Positions 1-10,243 of a DNA stretch of 64,000 bases are shown here, piece after piece. A program made the translations under genes and the position numbers. How positions within the stretch are numbered: the stretch's first letter is position 1; each line of letters opens with the position of its first letter. The notes beneath the pieces are model-generated. The model saw only the letters and a list, made by a program, of their open reading frames with translations, was not told the DNA's origin and did no database searches. Source of the DNA: Streptomyces sp. NRRL F-5126 (GTDB lineage: Bacteria > Actinomycetota > Actinomycetes > Streptomycetales > Streptomycetaceae); the NCBI RefSeq assembly GCF_000721265.1, contig NZ_JOFZ01000002.1, positions 186,001 through 250,000 on the forward strand, in the 5' to 3' direction.

Positions 1-123
1 CTCGTGACCGGCGTACGGGCCGCCCCAGGCCCCGGCTCCCTCAGCCAGGCCCTGGCACTCGGCCTGCCGGCCGCCGCGGCGCTGAGCACCGGGCGCGATC
101 TGCGGCGCAAGAGCGCCTCGGTT

Positions 124-897
124 TCAGCGGGTGCAGGCCACCGTCACCAGCGTGAACGTGGCGAAGAACGGTCCCTGGGCGAGCGACGTGAACCAGCGCA
201 GGCCCCTGGCCTCGTCGATGTGTCCGCCGTCGATGGCCTTCCGCATGTTGCGCCCGAGGCCCAGGACGTGGTCGGCCTCGTCGACGTCGCGGAAGACCGG
301 CGCCGTGGTCCGTACGGTCTCGACGGCGAACCCCGCCTGCTCGGCGAGCCGGGGGAGCCCGCGTCCGATGGCGGAGTTCCGCACCACCTGTGACGTGGTG
401 AAGCGGGTGAACGCGCGGCTCGTCTCCAGGTCGTCCGCGTCGACGACGAGCGTGTCCCAGTCCGGTTCGGCCAGGGCGACGCGGCCGCCGGGGCGGACCA
501 CGCGACGGAGTTGGGCGAGGACGGCCGAAGGGTCCGCGACGTGCATGAGAACACGGTCGACCTTGGCGCGGTCCACCGTTTCCGGATCGACCGGCAGCGC
601 GTGCACGTCAGCCTCGCGGATGCCGACCGTCGGCAGGGAGGCCACACGGCCGCGGGCCCGGGCCAGCATCGCCGGGTCGTGGTCGACGCCGATCACCGTG
701 CCGTCCGGGCCCGCGCGGTCGGCGAGCGACTGCAGATCCGTGCCGGGGCCGCAGCCCACGTCGAGCACGGTCTGGCCCGGCCGCACGTCCAGCAGGTCCA
801 GCATGACCTGCTTGTACGCGCGTCCGGCCTGGCCGGCGGCCGCCCGCAGCATGTAGGCGGCGGAGTCGGGTCTTGGCTGTCCGAGCGTTCGCGGCAT
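124..897 (-). CDS. Class I SAM-dependent methyltransferase
   Basis: The 257-residue protein carries the glycine-rich SAM-binding motif I (VLDVGCGPGTD, about residues 44-54), an acidic post-II segment (GVDHDPAM) and a later RPGGRVALAEPDW stretch, as in the Methyltransf_11/UbiE-like families. No signal peptide or membrane segment is visible, so it should be cytoplasmic. The substrate cannot be told from sequence; ubiquinone/menaquinone-type, small-molecule or antibiotic methylation are all possible. It reads away from the degenerate regulator fragment at 1003-1248. Family assignment is confident; the substrate is unknown. Confidence 0.85.
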   Translation of the reverse strand: MPRTLGQPRPDSAAYMLRAAAGQAGRAYKQVMLDLLDVRPGQTVLDVGCGPGTDLQSLADRAGPDGTVIGVDHDPAMLARARGRVASLPTVGIREADVHALPVDPETVDRAKVDRVLMHVADPSAVLAQLRRVVRPGGRVALAEPDWDTLVVDADDLETSRAFTRFTTSQVVRNSAIGRGLPRLAEQAGFAVETVRTTAPVFRDVDEADHVLGLGRNMRKAIDGGHIDEARGLRWFTSLAQGPFFATFTLVTVACTR

Positions 898-1002
898 GGT
901 GTGCAGTCAAGCAGCCGGAGCCGCCGCGGCGCTACGGCACACTCCGCTCGTGGCGCCGGGACCCGCCGACGAGGACGTGCACGAGCAGGGCGAGCCCGCC
1001 AC

Positions 1003-1248
1003 GTGTACTGGCGGCGCGAGTCCACGGACATCCTGGGGCAGTTCCGCGCCGCGGTCGGGCGCTGTCCGCACGACCCGCGGGTGCGGGAACTGCTGCGCGC
1101 GCTCACCGCCGCCAGCACGGAGTTCGTCGCGATGTGGTCCGAGCACCCGGTGCAGGCGTTCACCCCCGCGACGAAGCGGTCCCAGCAACCGGCCGCGGGC
1201 CGGATCGCCTTCCTGCCCGCGTCACCCGCCGACGGGTCCGCGCCGTAG
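1003..1248 (+). pseudogene. Remnant of an MmyB-type XRE regulator (C-terminal ligand-binding part only)
   Basis: From a GTG at 1003 the frame reads about 81 residues resembling the C-terminal half of actinobacterial MmyB-like regulators. It has an ILGQFRAAVGR segment, CPHDPRVRELLRALT, then EFVAMWSEHPV and a TKRSQQPAAGRIAF block; intact relatives have LR-AEAGR, a D-P-L-LV-EL block, SPEFRRLWA-HDV and G-TKR-HP-VG. The N-terminal HTH, normally about 80 residues, and the rest of the pocket are absent. The end is also changed, because the usual LTLDYE/LP continuation is missing. I read it as a decayed gene. MmyB regulators commonly sit divergent from an oxidoreductase, so the neighbourhood may have been rearranged. 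Confidence 0.5.
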
Positions 1249-1258
1249 GCGCCGCTCG

Positions 1259-1915
1259 TCAGGTGGCGAGTGTGCGGTACTCGGCGAGCATGGCGATGAC
1301 CTCGTCGTCGCCCACCTGGTCGAAGTCGTCGTACCAGAGGCCGACCGCCTGGAAGTCAGGTGGTTGCAGGAGGCAGATGACGGTGTCGGCCTCCGAGCGC
1401 ATCTCGGCGACCGTGCCGGGGGCGCCGACGGGGACGGCGAGTACCAGCCGCGCGGGTTCGAGGCGCCGAAGGTGGCGCAGGGCGGCGCGTGCGGTGGCGC
1501 CGGTGGCCAGGCCGTCGTCCACGACGATCACAGTGCGGTCGCCGACGTCGGGCATGGCACGGTCGCCGCGGTAGACCTGGGCGCGGCGTTGCACTTCCGC
1601 ACGTTCCCGGGCAACGTCCTGGGCCAGCCGGTCCTCGCTGAGACCGGTCATCCACAGACCTTGCTGGTCGAACACCGGCGGGTCGTCGCCCGCGACCGCG
1701 CCGACGCCCGACTCCGGCCTGCCGGGCACACCGATCTTCCGTACCACGAGCACGTCCAGGGGTGCGCCGATGGCCCGGGCGACCTGGGTGGCCACCGGCA
1801 CACCGCCGCGGGGCAGCGCGAGGACGACGGGTTGGGGCAGTTCGCCGTCGTCCGCCCACTCCGCGAGCCTCAGACCGAGCTCCTGGCCGGCCGCCTGGCG
1901 ACTGTGAAAGCGCAT
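1259..1915 (-). CDS. Phosphoribosyltransferase family protein
   Basis: The 218-residue protein shows the PRTase signature: an N-terminal VVLALPRGGVPVA block (about residues 30-42) and the PRPP-binding loop VIVVDDGLATGAT (about 129-141). It belongs to the stand-alone group of predicted phosphoribosyltransferases found beside stress or dienelactone-hydrolase genes, not to a classical hprt or pyrE. The purine, pyrimidine or other acceptor cannot be assigned. The start is the ATG at 1915, with a GAAGGAGAGG run upstream. The next gene in the same orientation is more than 1 kb away, so it is probably monocistronic. Confidence 0.8.
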   Translation of the reverse strand: MRFHSRQAAGQELGLRLAEWADDGELPQPVVLALPRGGVPVATQVARAIGAPLDVLVVRKIGVPGRPESGVGAVAGDDPPVFDQQGLWMTGLSEDRLAQDVARERAEVQRRAQVYRGDRAMPDVGDRTVIVVDDGLATGATARAALRHLRRLEPARLVLAVPVGAPGTVAEMRSEADTVICLLQPPDFQAVGLWYDDFDQVGDDEVIAMLAEYRTLAT

Positions 1916-2143
1916 GGCAGGATGCCGCCTCTCCTTCTCGGACGGTCTTGAAGGCCACCGCCCGGTGCCGGGACGACGGCGCCGACGCTGCCGAGCCCGA
2001 TACCGGCCATGCCGGACGGAGTACCACGAAAAGGGTGGCCTACACGCAGCGGGCCCAGCCCGGTGTGGGCCCTGGACAGGGACGCGGTGTGCGCGGGGGA
2101 GTACCCTGAGCCACCGCGCCCCTCCGGGGTGCGGGTGCCCGTG

Positions 2144-3001
2144 TCAGTCCGACGAACGCGCGATCAGCTGAGTCGGGTTGACGAAGCGGAGCGCCACCAG
2201 CAGCAGGACCGCCATCGTGCCCGTGTAGAGGACCGCCATCGCGTCGATGGACTGCGTGGAGCGGATGCCCGCCGAGTTCACCGCCGAGAACAGCGCCACG
2301 ATGAGCGTCTGGCTGGTCGATCCTGCCGTCAGGAAGGTGAGTTCGAACATGCCGAACGTCCGCACCAGCACCAGGATCCCCGCCGCGAGCATGCCCGGGA
2401 GCAGCAGCGGGGACAGGACGCGGGTCAGCACCGTCCAGGTGGACGCCCCGCACATGCGGGCCGCCGATTCGATCTTCGGGTCGATCTGCTCGATGAACGG
2501 TGTCATCGTGAAGATGACGAACGGGATGGACGGCACGAGGTTCGCGAGCACCACGCCCGTGAGCGTCCCCGCCAGGTGCACCTTGTACAGCACGGTCGCC
2601 ATGGGGATGCCGTACGCGATCGGCGGCACCAGGATGGGCAGCACGAACAGGATCGTCAGCAGCTTCTTGCCCGGGAAGTCCTGGCGCGCCAGCGCGTACG
2701 ACGCCGGGACCGCCAGCACCAGCGAGACGAGCACCACCAGGAACGTCACCTCGACGGTGGTTCCCAGCACCCGCCCGAGGTTGAACTCCTTCCAGGCGTC
2801 CCCGTACCAGTGGCCCGTCCAGCCGGACGGCAGCCAACTGGCGAACCAGCGGCCGCCGAACGAGTTCAGCAGCACGGTGGCGATGACACCGAGCAGGTTG
2901 ACGAAGAAGAACACCAGCGCGGCCCACGTCAGCCACGCCCCGGGGCGCAGTGTGATGCCGCGCCTCGGTGCGCGTGCGACGCCGATCGTTTGAGCGCTCA
3001 T
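2144..3001 (-). CDS. ABC importer permease (second membrane subunit)
   Basis: The 285-residue BPD_transp_1 permease has about six hydrophobic helices and the cytoplasmic EAA-like loop (ESAARMCGASTWTVLTRV) that docks on the ATPase. It is of the PotC/YdcV type used with binding proteins for polyamines, Fe3+, 2-aminoethylphosphonate or small organic acids. The ATG at 3001 overlaps the stop of the preceding permease by 4 bases (ATGA), which fixes the start. It is the last gene of a four-gene transporter operon. The nearby sugar-acid enzymes suggest a sugar acid or similar carboxylate as substrate, but this is inference. Confidence 0.88.
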   Translation of the reverse strand: MSAQTIGVARAPRRGITLRPGAWLTWAALVFFFVNLLGVIATVLLNSFGGRWFASWLPSGWTGHWYGDAWKEFNLGRVLGTTVEVTFLVVLVSLVLAVPASYALARQDFPGKKLLTILFVLPILVPPIAYGIPMATVLYKVHLAGTLTGVVLANLVPSIPFVIFTMTPFIEQIDPKIESAARMCGASTWTVLTRVLSPLLLPGMLAAGILVLVRTFGMFELTFLTAGSTSQTLIVALFSAVNSAGIRSTQSIDAMAVLYTGTMAVLLLVALRFVNPTQLIARSSD

Positions 3002-3962
3002 CCCTTGCCTCCGGTGGATCCGCGGTACAGCTGGGAGCGCAGGCCCGCGATCACGCCGAGGACGACGAGCATCAGCGCGGTCATGATCATCGCGTCCGCG
3101 CTGCCCTGCGCGTAGTCGAAGCGCTCCAGGGCCGCCTGGTAGGCCTCGATGGAGATGACGTGGGTCGAGCCGTTCGGGTCGCCGACCATCATCGCCGACG
3201 GGAAGACGGCGAAGGCCATCACGAAGCTCAGCGAGAACGTGGTCATGAGGCCCGGCAGCAGCAGCGGGAGTGTGATGTAGCGGAACCGCTGCCACCAGCC
3301 CGCGCCGAGTGTGGAGGCGGCTCTCTCCAGGCTCGGGTGGATGCCGGACAGGTAGGAGTGGGTCAGCAGGTAGGCGAACGGGAAGCCGCTGATGATCAGG
3401 GACAGCAGCACGCCCGTGTAGTTCATGGTCAGCTTCACCGGCGAGTCGGCGAGCCCCAGCAGGTGCAGGGTGCGGTTGAACCAGCCCGCCGGCCCGAAGA
3501 ACTCCAGGATGCCCTCGGCCGTGAGGACCGTGCCCAGGGTGATCGGGACGACCAGCAGCGCGAGCAGCAGCCGCTTGCCGCGGAAGTCGCGCCGCATCCG
3601 GTACGAGATCGGCACCGAGACCCCCACGTTGATCAGCGCGGCGGGGATGGCGAGCGAGAAGGTGGCCCAGATGGACTTGCGGGAGAAGGGCTCGGAGAAG
3701 AACTGCTGGTACGCGCCGAGCGCGCCGCCCTTCGTCGGCTGGAAGGAGAGCTGGAGGCCGTAGAGGAACGGGTAGCAGAACAGGGCGATCATCGCGAGCG
3801 CCGCCGGCACCACGAGCAACAGGGTCCGATCGACGCCGCGTTCGGCCAGGCGGTGGCGCAGGGCCGTCTTGCCGCGTCGCTCGGCCAGGGCGGACGGGGG
3901 AGTCCCGGTGGGGGGACTCCCGGTAGGGGGAGTCGCGGGCGTGGGCGTCAGGGGCAGGCCGC

Positions 3963-3966
<4 letters not shown>
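2998..3966 (-). CDS. ABC importer permease (first membrane subunit)
   Basis: The 322-residue PotB/YdcU-like permease has about six transmembrane segments after a charged start, and an EAA-type coupling loop (ERAASTLGAGWWQRFRYI). The first 25 residues are an unusual Pro-Thr-Gly repeat (TPPTGSPPTGTPP) encoded by near-tandem copies of a 12-15 base unit around 3896-3945. This is probably a slippage-prone, unstructured cytoplasmic tail. The gene overlaps both neighbours by 4 bases (ATGA), so it is translationally coupled to the ATPase before it and the permease after it. Confidence 0.88.
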
Positions 3967-5143
<1,177 letters not shown>

Positions 5144-5147
<4 letters not shown>

Positions 5148-6409
5148 TTCGTCGAGCCGATCTTCTTGTCCCACAGGTCGAACGCCGTGACCTGCGCGGT
5201 GGCGGGCAGCGAGTTCTTGATCGGGTTGTCCTTGATCCAGCCGTCGAAGCGCGAGTCGCCGTACTTCGCCATGACCGCCTGCGACGACGCCGGGGCCTGG
5301 CTGAGGGAGACGTCCTTGACCGCGGGGCCGGGGTAGAAGTAGCCCTTGTCGTACGTCACGGCCTGCTCTTCCGGCGTGAGCATGAACGCGATCAGCCGCA
5401 GCGCGGCCACCAGTTCGTCGTTCGAGACACCCTTGGGGATGATGGCGAACTGCGCGTCGCTGACCCAGGTCAGGTTGTCGAACTTCGCCACCGTCATCGA
5501 CTTCGGCACCGTGCCGAGCGCGCGCGGGTTGATGTACCAGCCGGTGGTGGTGGCGAGGAGGTGGACGGTGCCCTGGGCCAGGTTCGTCATCGTCGCCGAC
5601 GTCTTGGAGGGGTATTGGGCCGCGTACTTGTTGAGTTCGGTCAGGTACGCCCAGGTGCGGGACCAGCCGTTGGTTGGGTCGGTCGGGTCGGAGTCCTTCA
5701 GCAGGTAGGGCAGGCCCATCAGGAACGTGCGCCCCGGGCCCGAGTTGCGCGGCTGCGCGTACTGGAACTTGCCCGGGTTCGCCTTGGCCCAGTCGAGCAG
5801 CGCGTCGGTGGTGGTGGGCGGCGTGTGCAGCTTGGCGGGGTCGTACTCGAGCAGCGGCCCCGACGGGTACCAGACCAGCTCGACGCCCTGGTCCTGCGCG
5901 AGCGCGGCCATCGAGGCGGCAGCCGGCTGGTAGTTGGCCATCAGGCCCGGCAGGAACCGGTCGTAGTACGGCTTGAGGTCGTACCACAGACCCTTCTGTA
6001 TCCCGGCTGCCAGCCCGTCGGTGCCGGACAGGACGAGCTGGATCTGCACGTTCCCGGCCTGCTGCTGCGCCTGCACCTTCGGCGCGAGCTCGGGCGCGGT
6101 CCCGGTGGAGGTGGTCACCTTCGCGACGATCTCGGGATGCTTGGCCTTGAACGCGTCGATGATCGGCTGGGTGAGCGCCAGGTTGCCCGCGACGTCCAGG
6201 ATGTTCAGCGTGACCGGCTTGGACGGCGCGCTGGCCAGGGCGCTCGGCGCGGCCTTCTTGTCGGACGTGCCGCTGCTCGGCGCGGAGCAGGCGGCGAGCA
6301 CGGGTCCCGCCGCGGCCGCCGTGGCGAAGGTGGAGAGCACCCGGCGGCGGGACAGCGCTCTCGGCAGGCTGCGGGAGTCTCGCGTCGGGAAGTCGCTGTG
6401 TGCGGACAT
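5144..6409 (-). CDS. Extracellular solute-binding lipoprotein of the ABC importer
   Basis: The 421-residue protein begins with a twin-arginine-like SRRRVLS motif (about 20-26), a hydrophobic stretch and a lipobox ending LAAC, with Cys41 as the predicted lipidated residue. It is thus exported and anchored outside the membrane. The mature part is a spermidine/putrescine- or Fe3+-type SBP_bac fold. It heads the transporter operon and overlaps the ATPase start by 4 bases. The FCD regulator ends 146 bases upstream. The ligand is not identifiable; proximity to a sugar-acid dehydratase and a DapA-family lyase favours a sugar acid or related oligomer. Confidence 0.88.
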
Positions 6410-6555
6410 GGCAGGCGGAGCCCTTCGGTCGGAAGTGGTGGGGTGGGGGGTGGAAGCGCTGTTCCTCGGGGACCACAGGTGACGGTGTGTTCGGGCGTGA
6501 CCACACTTGCGACGGGGGGACGCGGATCGGGAGAGGTGGGATCAGGTCGGCGCGT

Positions 6556-7221
6556 TCATGCCTCCCCCTCAGGGAAGTTCCGTGCCACAAAGGCGGCGAT
6601 GTGGCTCCGCATCAGATCGCGCACGCGCTCGGCGTCCCCGGCCTCGGCGGCCTGGAGGATCGTGCGGTGCTCGGCGGCCTCCAGGTCCCAGGACGGCCGC
6701 GTGGACCACGCCGCGGTGGACAGCAGCGCCGTCTGGTCGCGCAGCTCGTCGAGCGACCTCACCAGCAGCGGGTTGCCGCAGCCCGCGTACATCGCACGGT
6801 GGAACGCCCGGTTGGCCAGCGATCGTTCTGCCGTGTCCTGCGCCCGGTCGGCGAGGTCGAGTGCGGCCTTCGCGTCCTCCTGGACCCGTCCCGCGGCGGT
6901 GGACCTGGCCGCCGCCGTCGGTTCGAGCAGCAGGCGCATGTCGTACACACTGCGGGCGTGCGTCCGGTCGACCGCGCGGACCGCCGCGCCCTTGTACGGG
7001 CTCATGTTGACGAGCCCGGAGGCGGCGAGTGTCTTCAGCGCTTCACGTACCGGTGTCTTCGACACGCCGAGCTGCTCGGCGAGATCGCTCTCCACCAGGG
7101 CCTGGCCCGGCTTCAACTCCCCTGTCAGGATGGCGTGCTTGATCGCTTCGAGCACCACCTCCGTACGGGACGGCAGGGTGCCGGGGTGGGCGTGGCCCCT
7201 ACGGGCGAGTGCGTCGGACAC
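6556..7221 (-). CDS. GntR-family (FCD) regulator of the sugar-acid locus
   Basis: The 221-residue protein has an N-terminal winged HTH (about 20-82; VESDLAEQLGVSKTPVREAL is the recognition region) and an all-helical FCD ligand domain (about 93-210). FCD regulators usually bind carboxylates as metal-assisted effectors. I chose the GTG at 7221. It has GGAG about 9 bases upstream, and the longer in-frame ATG at 7311 would place the palindromic operator at 7263-7275 inside the gene. The same operator recurs twice before the aldolase gene. I infer autorepression and repression of 10024-7365, relieved by a sugar acid. Confidence 0.85.
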   Translation of the reverse strand: MSDALARRGHAHPGTLPSRTEVVLEAIKHAILTGELKPGQALVESDLAEQLGVSKTPVREALKTLAASGLVNMSPYKGAAVRAVDRTHARSVYDMRLLLEPTAAARSTAAGRVQEDAKAALDLADRAQDTAERSLANRAFHRAMYAGCGNPLLVRSLDELRDQTALLSTAAWSTRPSWDLEAAEHRTILQAAEAGDAERVRDLMRSHIAAFVARNFPEGEA

Positions 7222-7262
7222 GGTTGTTGCTCCAGAGCCGGGAGACCTCGTGCGGCCAGAGA

Positions 7263-7275
7263 TCTCATATACGAT
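7263..7275. promoter_or_regulatory. Predicted FCD/GntR operator, copy 1
   Basis: TCTCATATACGAT contains TCATATACGA (7265-7274), a 10-base near-palindrome with one mismatched pair. The identical 13-mer occurs at 10092-10104 and an inverted relative at 10192-10203. It lies about 42 bases before the regulator's GTG at 7221, in the gap after the dehydratase. Confidence 0.65.
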
Positions 7276-7364
7276 GTGCGGGACGGTAGGGTGTCGCGGA
7301 TGCGTGGTCAAGAGGCTGCGCAGCAGCGGATGATCGTGGTGAACTCCCGCCGCCGGCGGGCGTG

Positions 7365-9083
7365 TCAGCCCGCGTAGGGGTCGGGGACCTCGCCCGGGCG
7401 TGACAGGAAGGCGAAGTCGCAGCCGGCGTCCGCCTGGGTGATCTGCTCCTGGTACAGGGCTCCGTATCCGCGGCCGTAGCGCGGGCCCGGGGCCTGCCAG
7501 GCGGCCCTTCGGTCCGCCAGCTCCTCGTCGTCGACCTCAAGGCGCAGGGTGCGCGCCTGCACGTCCAGTGTGACCAGGTCCCCGGTGCGGACGAGCGCGA
7601 GCGGGCCGCCGACGTACGACTCCGGTGCGACGTGCAGCACGCACGCCCCGTAGGACGTTCCGCTCATCCGCGCGTCGGAGATCCGCACCATGTCCCGCAC
7701 CCCCTGTTCGAGCAGGTACTTCGGGATGGGCAGCATCCCGTACTCCGGCATGCCGGGGCCGCCGAGCGGTCCCGCGCCGCGCAGGACGAGCACCGAGTCC
7801 GCGGTGACGCCGAGGGACGGGTCGTCGATGGTCTTCTGCATCTGCCGGTAGTCGTCGAAGACCACGGCGGGCCCGGTGTGTTTGAGCAGGTGCGGCTCGG
7901 CCGCTATGTGTTTGACGACCGCGCCGTCAGGGGCCAGGTTGCCGCGCAGTACGGCGATGCCGCCCTCCGCCGCGAGCGCGTTGTCCGGCGGCCTTATGAC
8001 GTCGTCGTCGTGGACGAGGGCGCCGTCGAGCTGCTCGCGCAGTGTGGCGTGCGTGACGGTGGGACGGTCGAGGTCGAGCCGGTCGCCAAGGCGGCCGAGC
8101 AGGCCGGGCAGGCCACCCGCGTAGTGGAAGTCCTCCATCAGGTAGGCGCCGCCCGGGCGGACGTTGGCGAGCACCGGCGTGGAGCGCGCGATCGCGTCGA
8201 AGTCGTCGAGGGTGAGCCGCACACCCGAGCGCCCGGCCATGGCGATCAGGTGGATGACGGCGTTGGTGGAGCCGCCCAGGGCGATCACGGTGGTGACGGC
8301 GTTCTCGAAGGAGCCACGGGTGAGGAAGCGCGAAAGCCGCTGGTCCTGCCAGACGAGGTCGACCACGCGGCGGCCCGCGGCCGCGGCCATGCGGTGGTGC
8401 CCCGAGTCGACGGCCGGGATGGACGACGCGCCGGGGATCGTGAGGCCGAGCGCCTCGGCGGCGGCCGTCATGGTGGACGCGGTGCCCATCGTCATGCACG
8501 TACCGGGGGAGCGGGCGAGACCGCACTCCAGTTCGCCCAGCTCGCGGTCGCCTATCAGCCCGGCGCGCCGGTCGTCCCAGTACTTCCACATGTCGGTGCC
8601 CGAGCCGAGCGTCTCGCCGCGCCAGTGGCCGCGCAGCATGGGGCCCGCGGGGACGAAGACCGCGGGCAGGTCCACGCTCGCCGCGCCCATCAGCAGGGCG
8701 GGCGTGGTCTTGTCGCAGCCGCCCATCAGCACCGCGCCGTCGACCGGGTAGGAACGCAGCAGTTCCTCGGTCTCCATGGCGAGCAGGTTCCGGTAGAGCA
8801 TCGGTGTCGGCTTCTGGAAGGTCTCGGAGAGCGTCGCCACCGGGAACTCCAGCGGGAAGCCGCCGGCCTGCCAGACGCCGCGCTTGACCGCCTCGGCCCG
8901 TTCGCGCAGGTGCATGTGGCAGGGGTTGATGTCGCTCCACGTGTTGAGGATCGCGATCACCGGCTTGCCGAGGTGCTCCTCCGGCAGGTAGCCGAGCTGC
9001 CGGGTGCGGGCGCGGTGGCTGAACGACCGCAGCCCCTCGGTGCCGTACCACTGGTGGCTGCGCAGCTGCTCGGGCGTCTTCAC
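7365..9083 (-). CDS. IlvD/Edd-family sugar-acid dehydratase (L-arabinonate dehydratase-like)
   Basis: The 572-residue enzyme is predicted to dehydrate an aldonic acid to a 2-keto-3-deoxy acid, using an Fe-S cluster and Mg2+. Three expected cluster cysteines are visible: in NTWSDINPCHMHL (Cys55), GGCDKTTPA (Cys123) and SPGTCMTMGTAST (about 196). Their spacing and the surrounding text resemble L-arabinonate/D-xylonate dehydratases more than dihydroxy-acid dehydratase of branched-chain amino-acid synthesis. The GTG at 9083 has GAAGG about 6-8 bases upstream. A GTG at 9107, overlapping the previous stop, would add eight residues. It follows the DapA-like gene directly and probably acts before it in the pathway. 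Confidence 0.87.
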   Translation of the reverse strand: MKTPEQLRSHQWYGTEGLRSFSHRARTRQLGYLPEEHLGKPVIAILNTWSDINPCHMHLRERAEAVKRGVWQAGGFPLEFPVATLSETFQKPTPMLYRNLLAMETEELLRSYPVDGAVLMGGCDKTTPALLMGAASVDLPAVFVPAGPMLRGHWRGETLGSGTDMWKYWDDRRAGLIGDRELGELECGLARSPGTCMTMGTASTMTAAAEALGLTIPGASSIPAVDSGHHRMAAAAGRRVVDLVWQDQRLSRFLTRGSFENAVTTVIALGGSTNAVIHLIAMAGRSGVRLTLDDFDAIARSTPVLANVRPGGAYLMEDFHYAGGLPGLLGRLGDRLDLDRPTVTHATLREQLDGALVHDDDVIRPPDNALAAEGGIAVLRGNLAPDGAVVKHIAAEPHLLKHTGPAVVFDDYRQMQKTIDDPSLGVTADSVLVLRGAGPLGGPGMPEYGMLPIPKYLLEQGVRDMVRISDARMSGTSYGACVLHVAPESYVGGPLALVRTGDLVTLDVQARTLRLEVDDEELADRRAAWQAPGPRYGRGYGALYQEQITQADAGCDFAFLSRPGEVPDPYAG

Positions 9084-9103
9084 GCACGGCCCTTCGGACG
9101 GCG

Positions 9104-10024
9104 TCACGCGTCCGCCCCCCACGTCTTGATGGCCGCGGCGACGAGCTCCCTGCGCTCCGGTGGCAGCACGCGGCTCGGCGGGCGCACGTCGCGGCCGCAA
9201 AGACCCATCAGGTGCAGCGCCTCCTTCACCACACTGACGTTGTCGGCACTGGAGTCCTGGGCGCGCAGCTCCTCGAAGTCGCGTACCCGCGCCCACAGTT
9301 CCATCGCGGCGGCGAAGTCCCCTCCGCGCAGCGCCGACAGCATGGCCAGCGAGAGTGCGGGGGCGACGTTGACGAGCCCCGAGGTGAAGCCGGTCGCGCC
9401 GGAGGCGAAGTAGCCGGGGGCGTACAGCTCGGCGAGACCCGCGACCCACACGAAGCGGTCGAGGCCGGCGTCGCGGGCGACGGCGGCGAAGCGCGCGGCG
9501 TCCGGCACGGCGTACTTCACGCCGATCACGTTCGGGCACAGCTCGCCGAGCCTGGCCAGCTCCGCCCCGGTGATCCGCGGGTCCCGCACGTAGGGGACGA
9601 CGCCGAGTTCGGGTACGGCCCGGGCGATCGCGCGGTGGTAGTCGACCCATCCGCCGCGGGAGACGTAGGGGTGGACGGGCTGGTGGACCATCACCATGTG
9701 GGCGCCCGACTCGCGGGCGTGCTCGGCCGCGGCGACGGCGGTCGGGGTGTCCATGCCGACACCGGCGATGATCTGCGCCTCGCTGCCCGCCTCCGCGGCG
9801 GTGATCTCGACAACGGCACGGCGCTCCGCCGGCTCGAGCGCGTAGAACTCGCCGGTGTTGCCGTTCGGGACGAGCGTGGTGACGCCCGCGTCGAGCAGTC
9901 TGCGCAGCAGCGCCCGGTAGGCGTCCTCGTCCAGACCGCCGCCGGCGGAGGTGAACGGTGTGACCGGGACCGCCACCACGTCAGCGAGCGCGGCCCGCTG
10001 TGTGCCGTGTTCGTGCACGTTCAT
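9104..10024 (-). CDS. DapA-family (N-acetylneuraminate lyase superfamily) aldolase or dehydratase
   Basis: The 306-residue TIM-barrel enzyme has the family GNTGEF motif (about 55-60), the conserved tyrosine in VVPYVRDP (Tyr145) and the Schiff-base lysine in NVIGVKYA (Lys170). The partner dehydratase suggests that it cleaves or dehydrates a 2-keto-3-deoxy sugar acid, for example as KDG aldolase or 2-keto-3-deoxy-arabonate dehydratase. True dihydrodipicolinate synthase is unlikely in this context. The ATG at 10024 is preferred over the ATG at 10048 because GGAGG lies about 7 bases before it. Two predicted operators lie 70 and 170 bases upstream. Confidence 0.85.
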   Translation of the reverse strand: MNVHEHGTQRAALADVVAVPVTPFTSAGGGLDEDAYRALLRRLLDAGVTTLVPNGNTGEFYALEPAERRAVVEITAAEAGSEAQIIAGVGMDTPTAVAAAEHARESGAHMVMVHQPVHPYVSRGGWVDYHRAIARAVPELGVVPYVRDPRITGAELARLGELCPNVIGVKYAVPDAARFAAVARDAGLDRFVWVAGLAELYAPGYFASGATGFTSGLVNVAPALSLAMLSALRGGDFAAAMELWARVRDFEELRAQDSSADNVSVVKEALHLMGLCGRDVRPPSRVLPPERRELVAAAIKTWGADA

Positions 10025-10091
10025 CACTGGCCTCCGCGGGAGAGGCACGCCCCGTGAAGGGACGTCATGTGCCCCCGGGGGACGTACCGTG

Positions 10092-10104
10092 TCTCATATA
10101 CGAT
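10092..10104. promoter_or_regulatory. Predicted FCD/GntR operator, copy 2
   Basis: TCTCATATACGAT here is identical to 7263-7275 over all 13 bases. It lies about 70 bases before the aldolase ATG at 10024, in the promoter region of the dehydratase/aldolase operon. Confidence 0.65.
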
Positions 10105-10191
10105 CCCACCTTTCAGCGCCCGGCAGGCTCCCGTCAATACCCGGGAACGCACGGTTGCTACAGGGGTTTTCGGGACAATGGTGGATGACGA

Positions 10192-10203
10192 ACCGTATAT
10201 GAG
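10192..10203. promoter_or_regulatory. Predicted FCD/GntR operator, copy 3 (opposite orientation)
   Basis: ACCGTATATGAG is the reverse complement of CTCATATACGGT. It matches the other two copies except for one base (A to G) and is inverted. It lies about 100 bases from copy 2, which would suit looping or cooperative binding. Confidence 0.55.
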
Positions 10204-10243
10204 GCCTCCGGCCCGCGTGCGCAGGGTCGGCTTCCGGGTGGGC

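Noticed and set aside
1..120. Possible tail of a PfkB-like sugar kinase reading rightward from the window edge (LSQALALGLPAAAALST)
   Set aside because: The frame has no stop until 393, where it overlaps the antisense methyltransferase gene, and no kinase motif is inside the window.
3896..3945. Short near-tandem repeats considered as a mobile-element or CRISPR trace
   Set aside because: They encode the PPTG repeat tail of a permease in frame and have no spacer structure.
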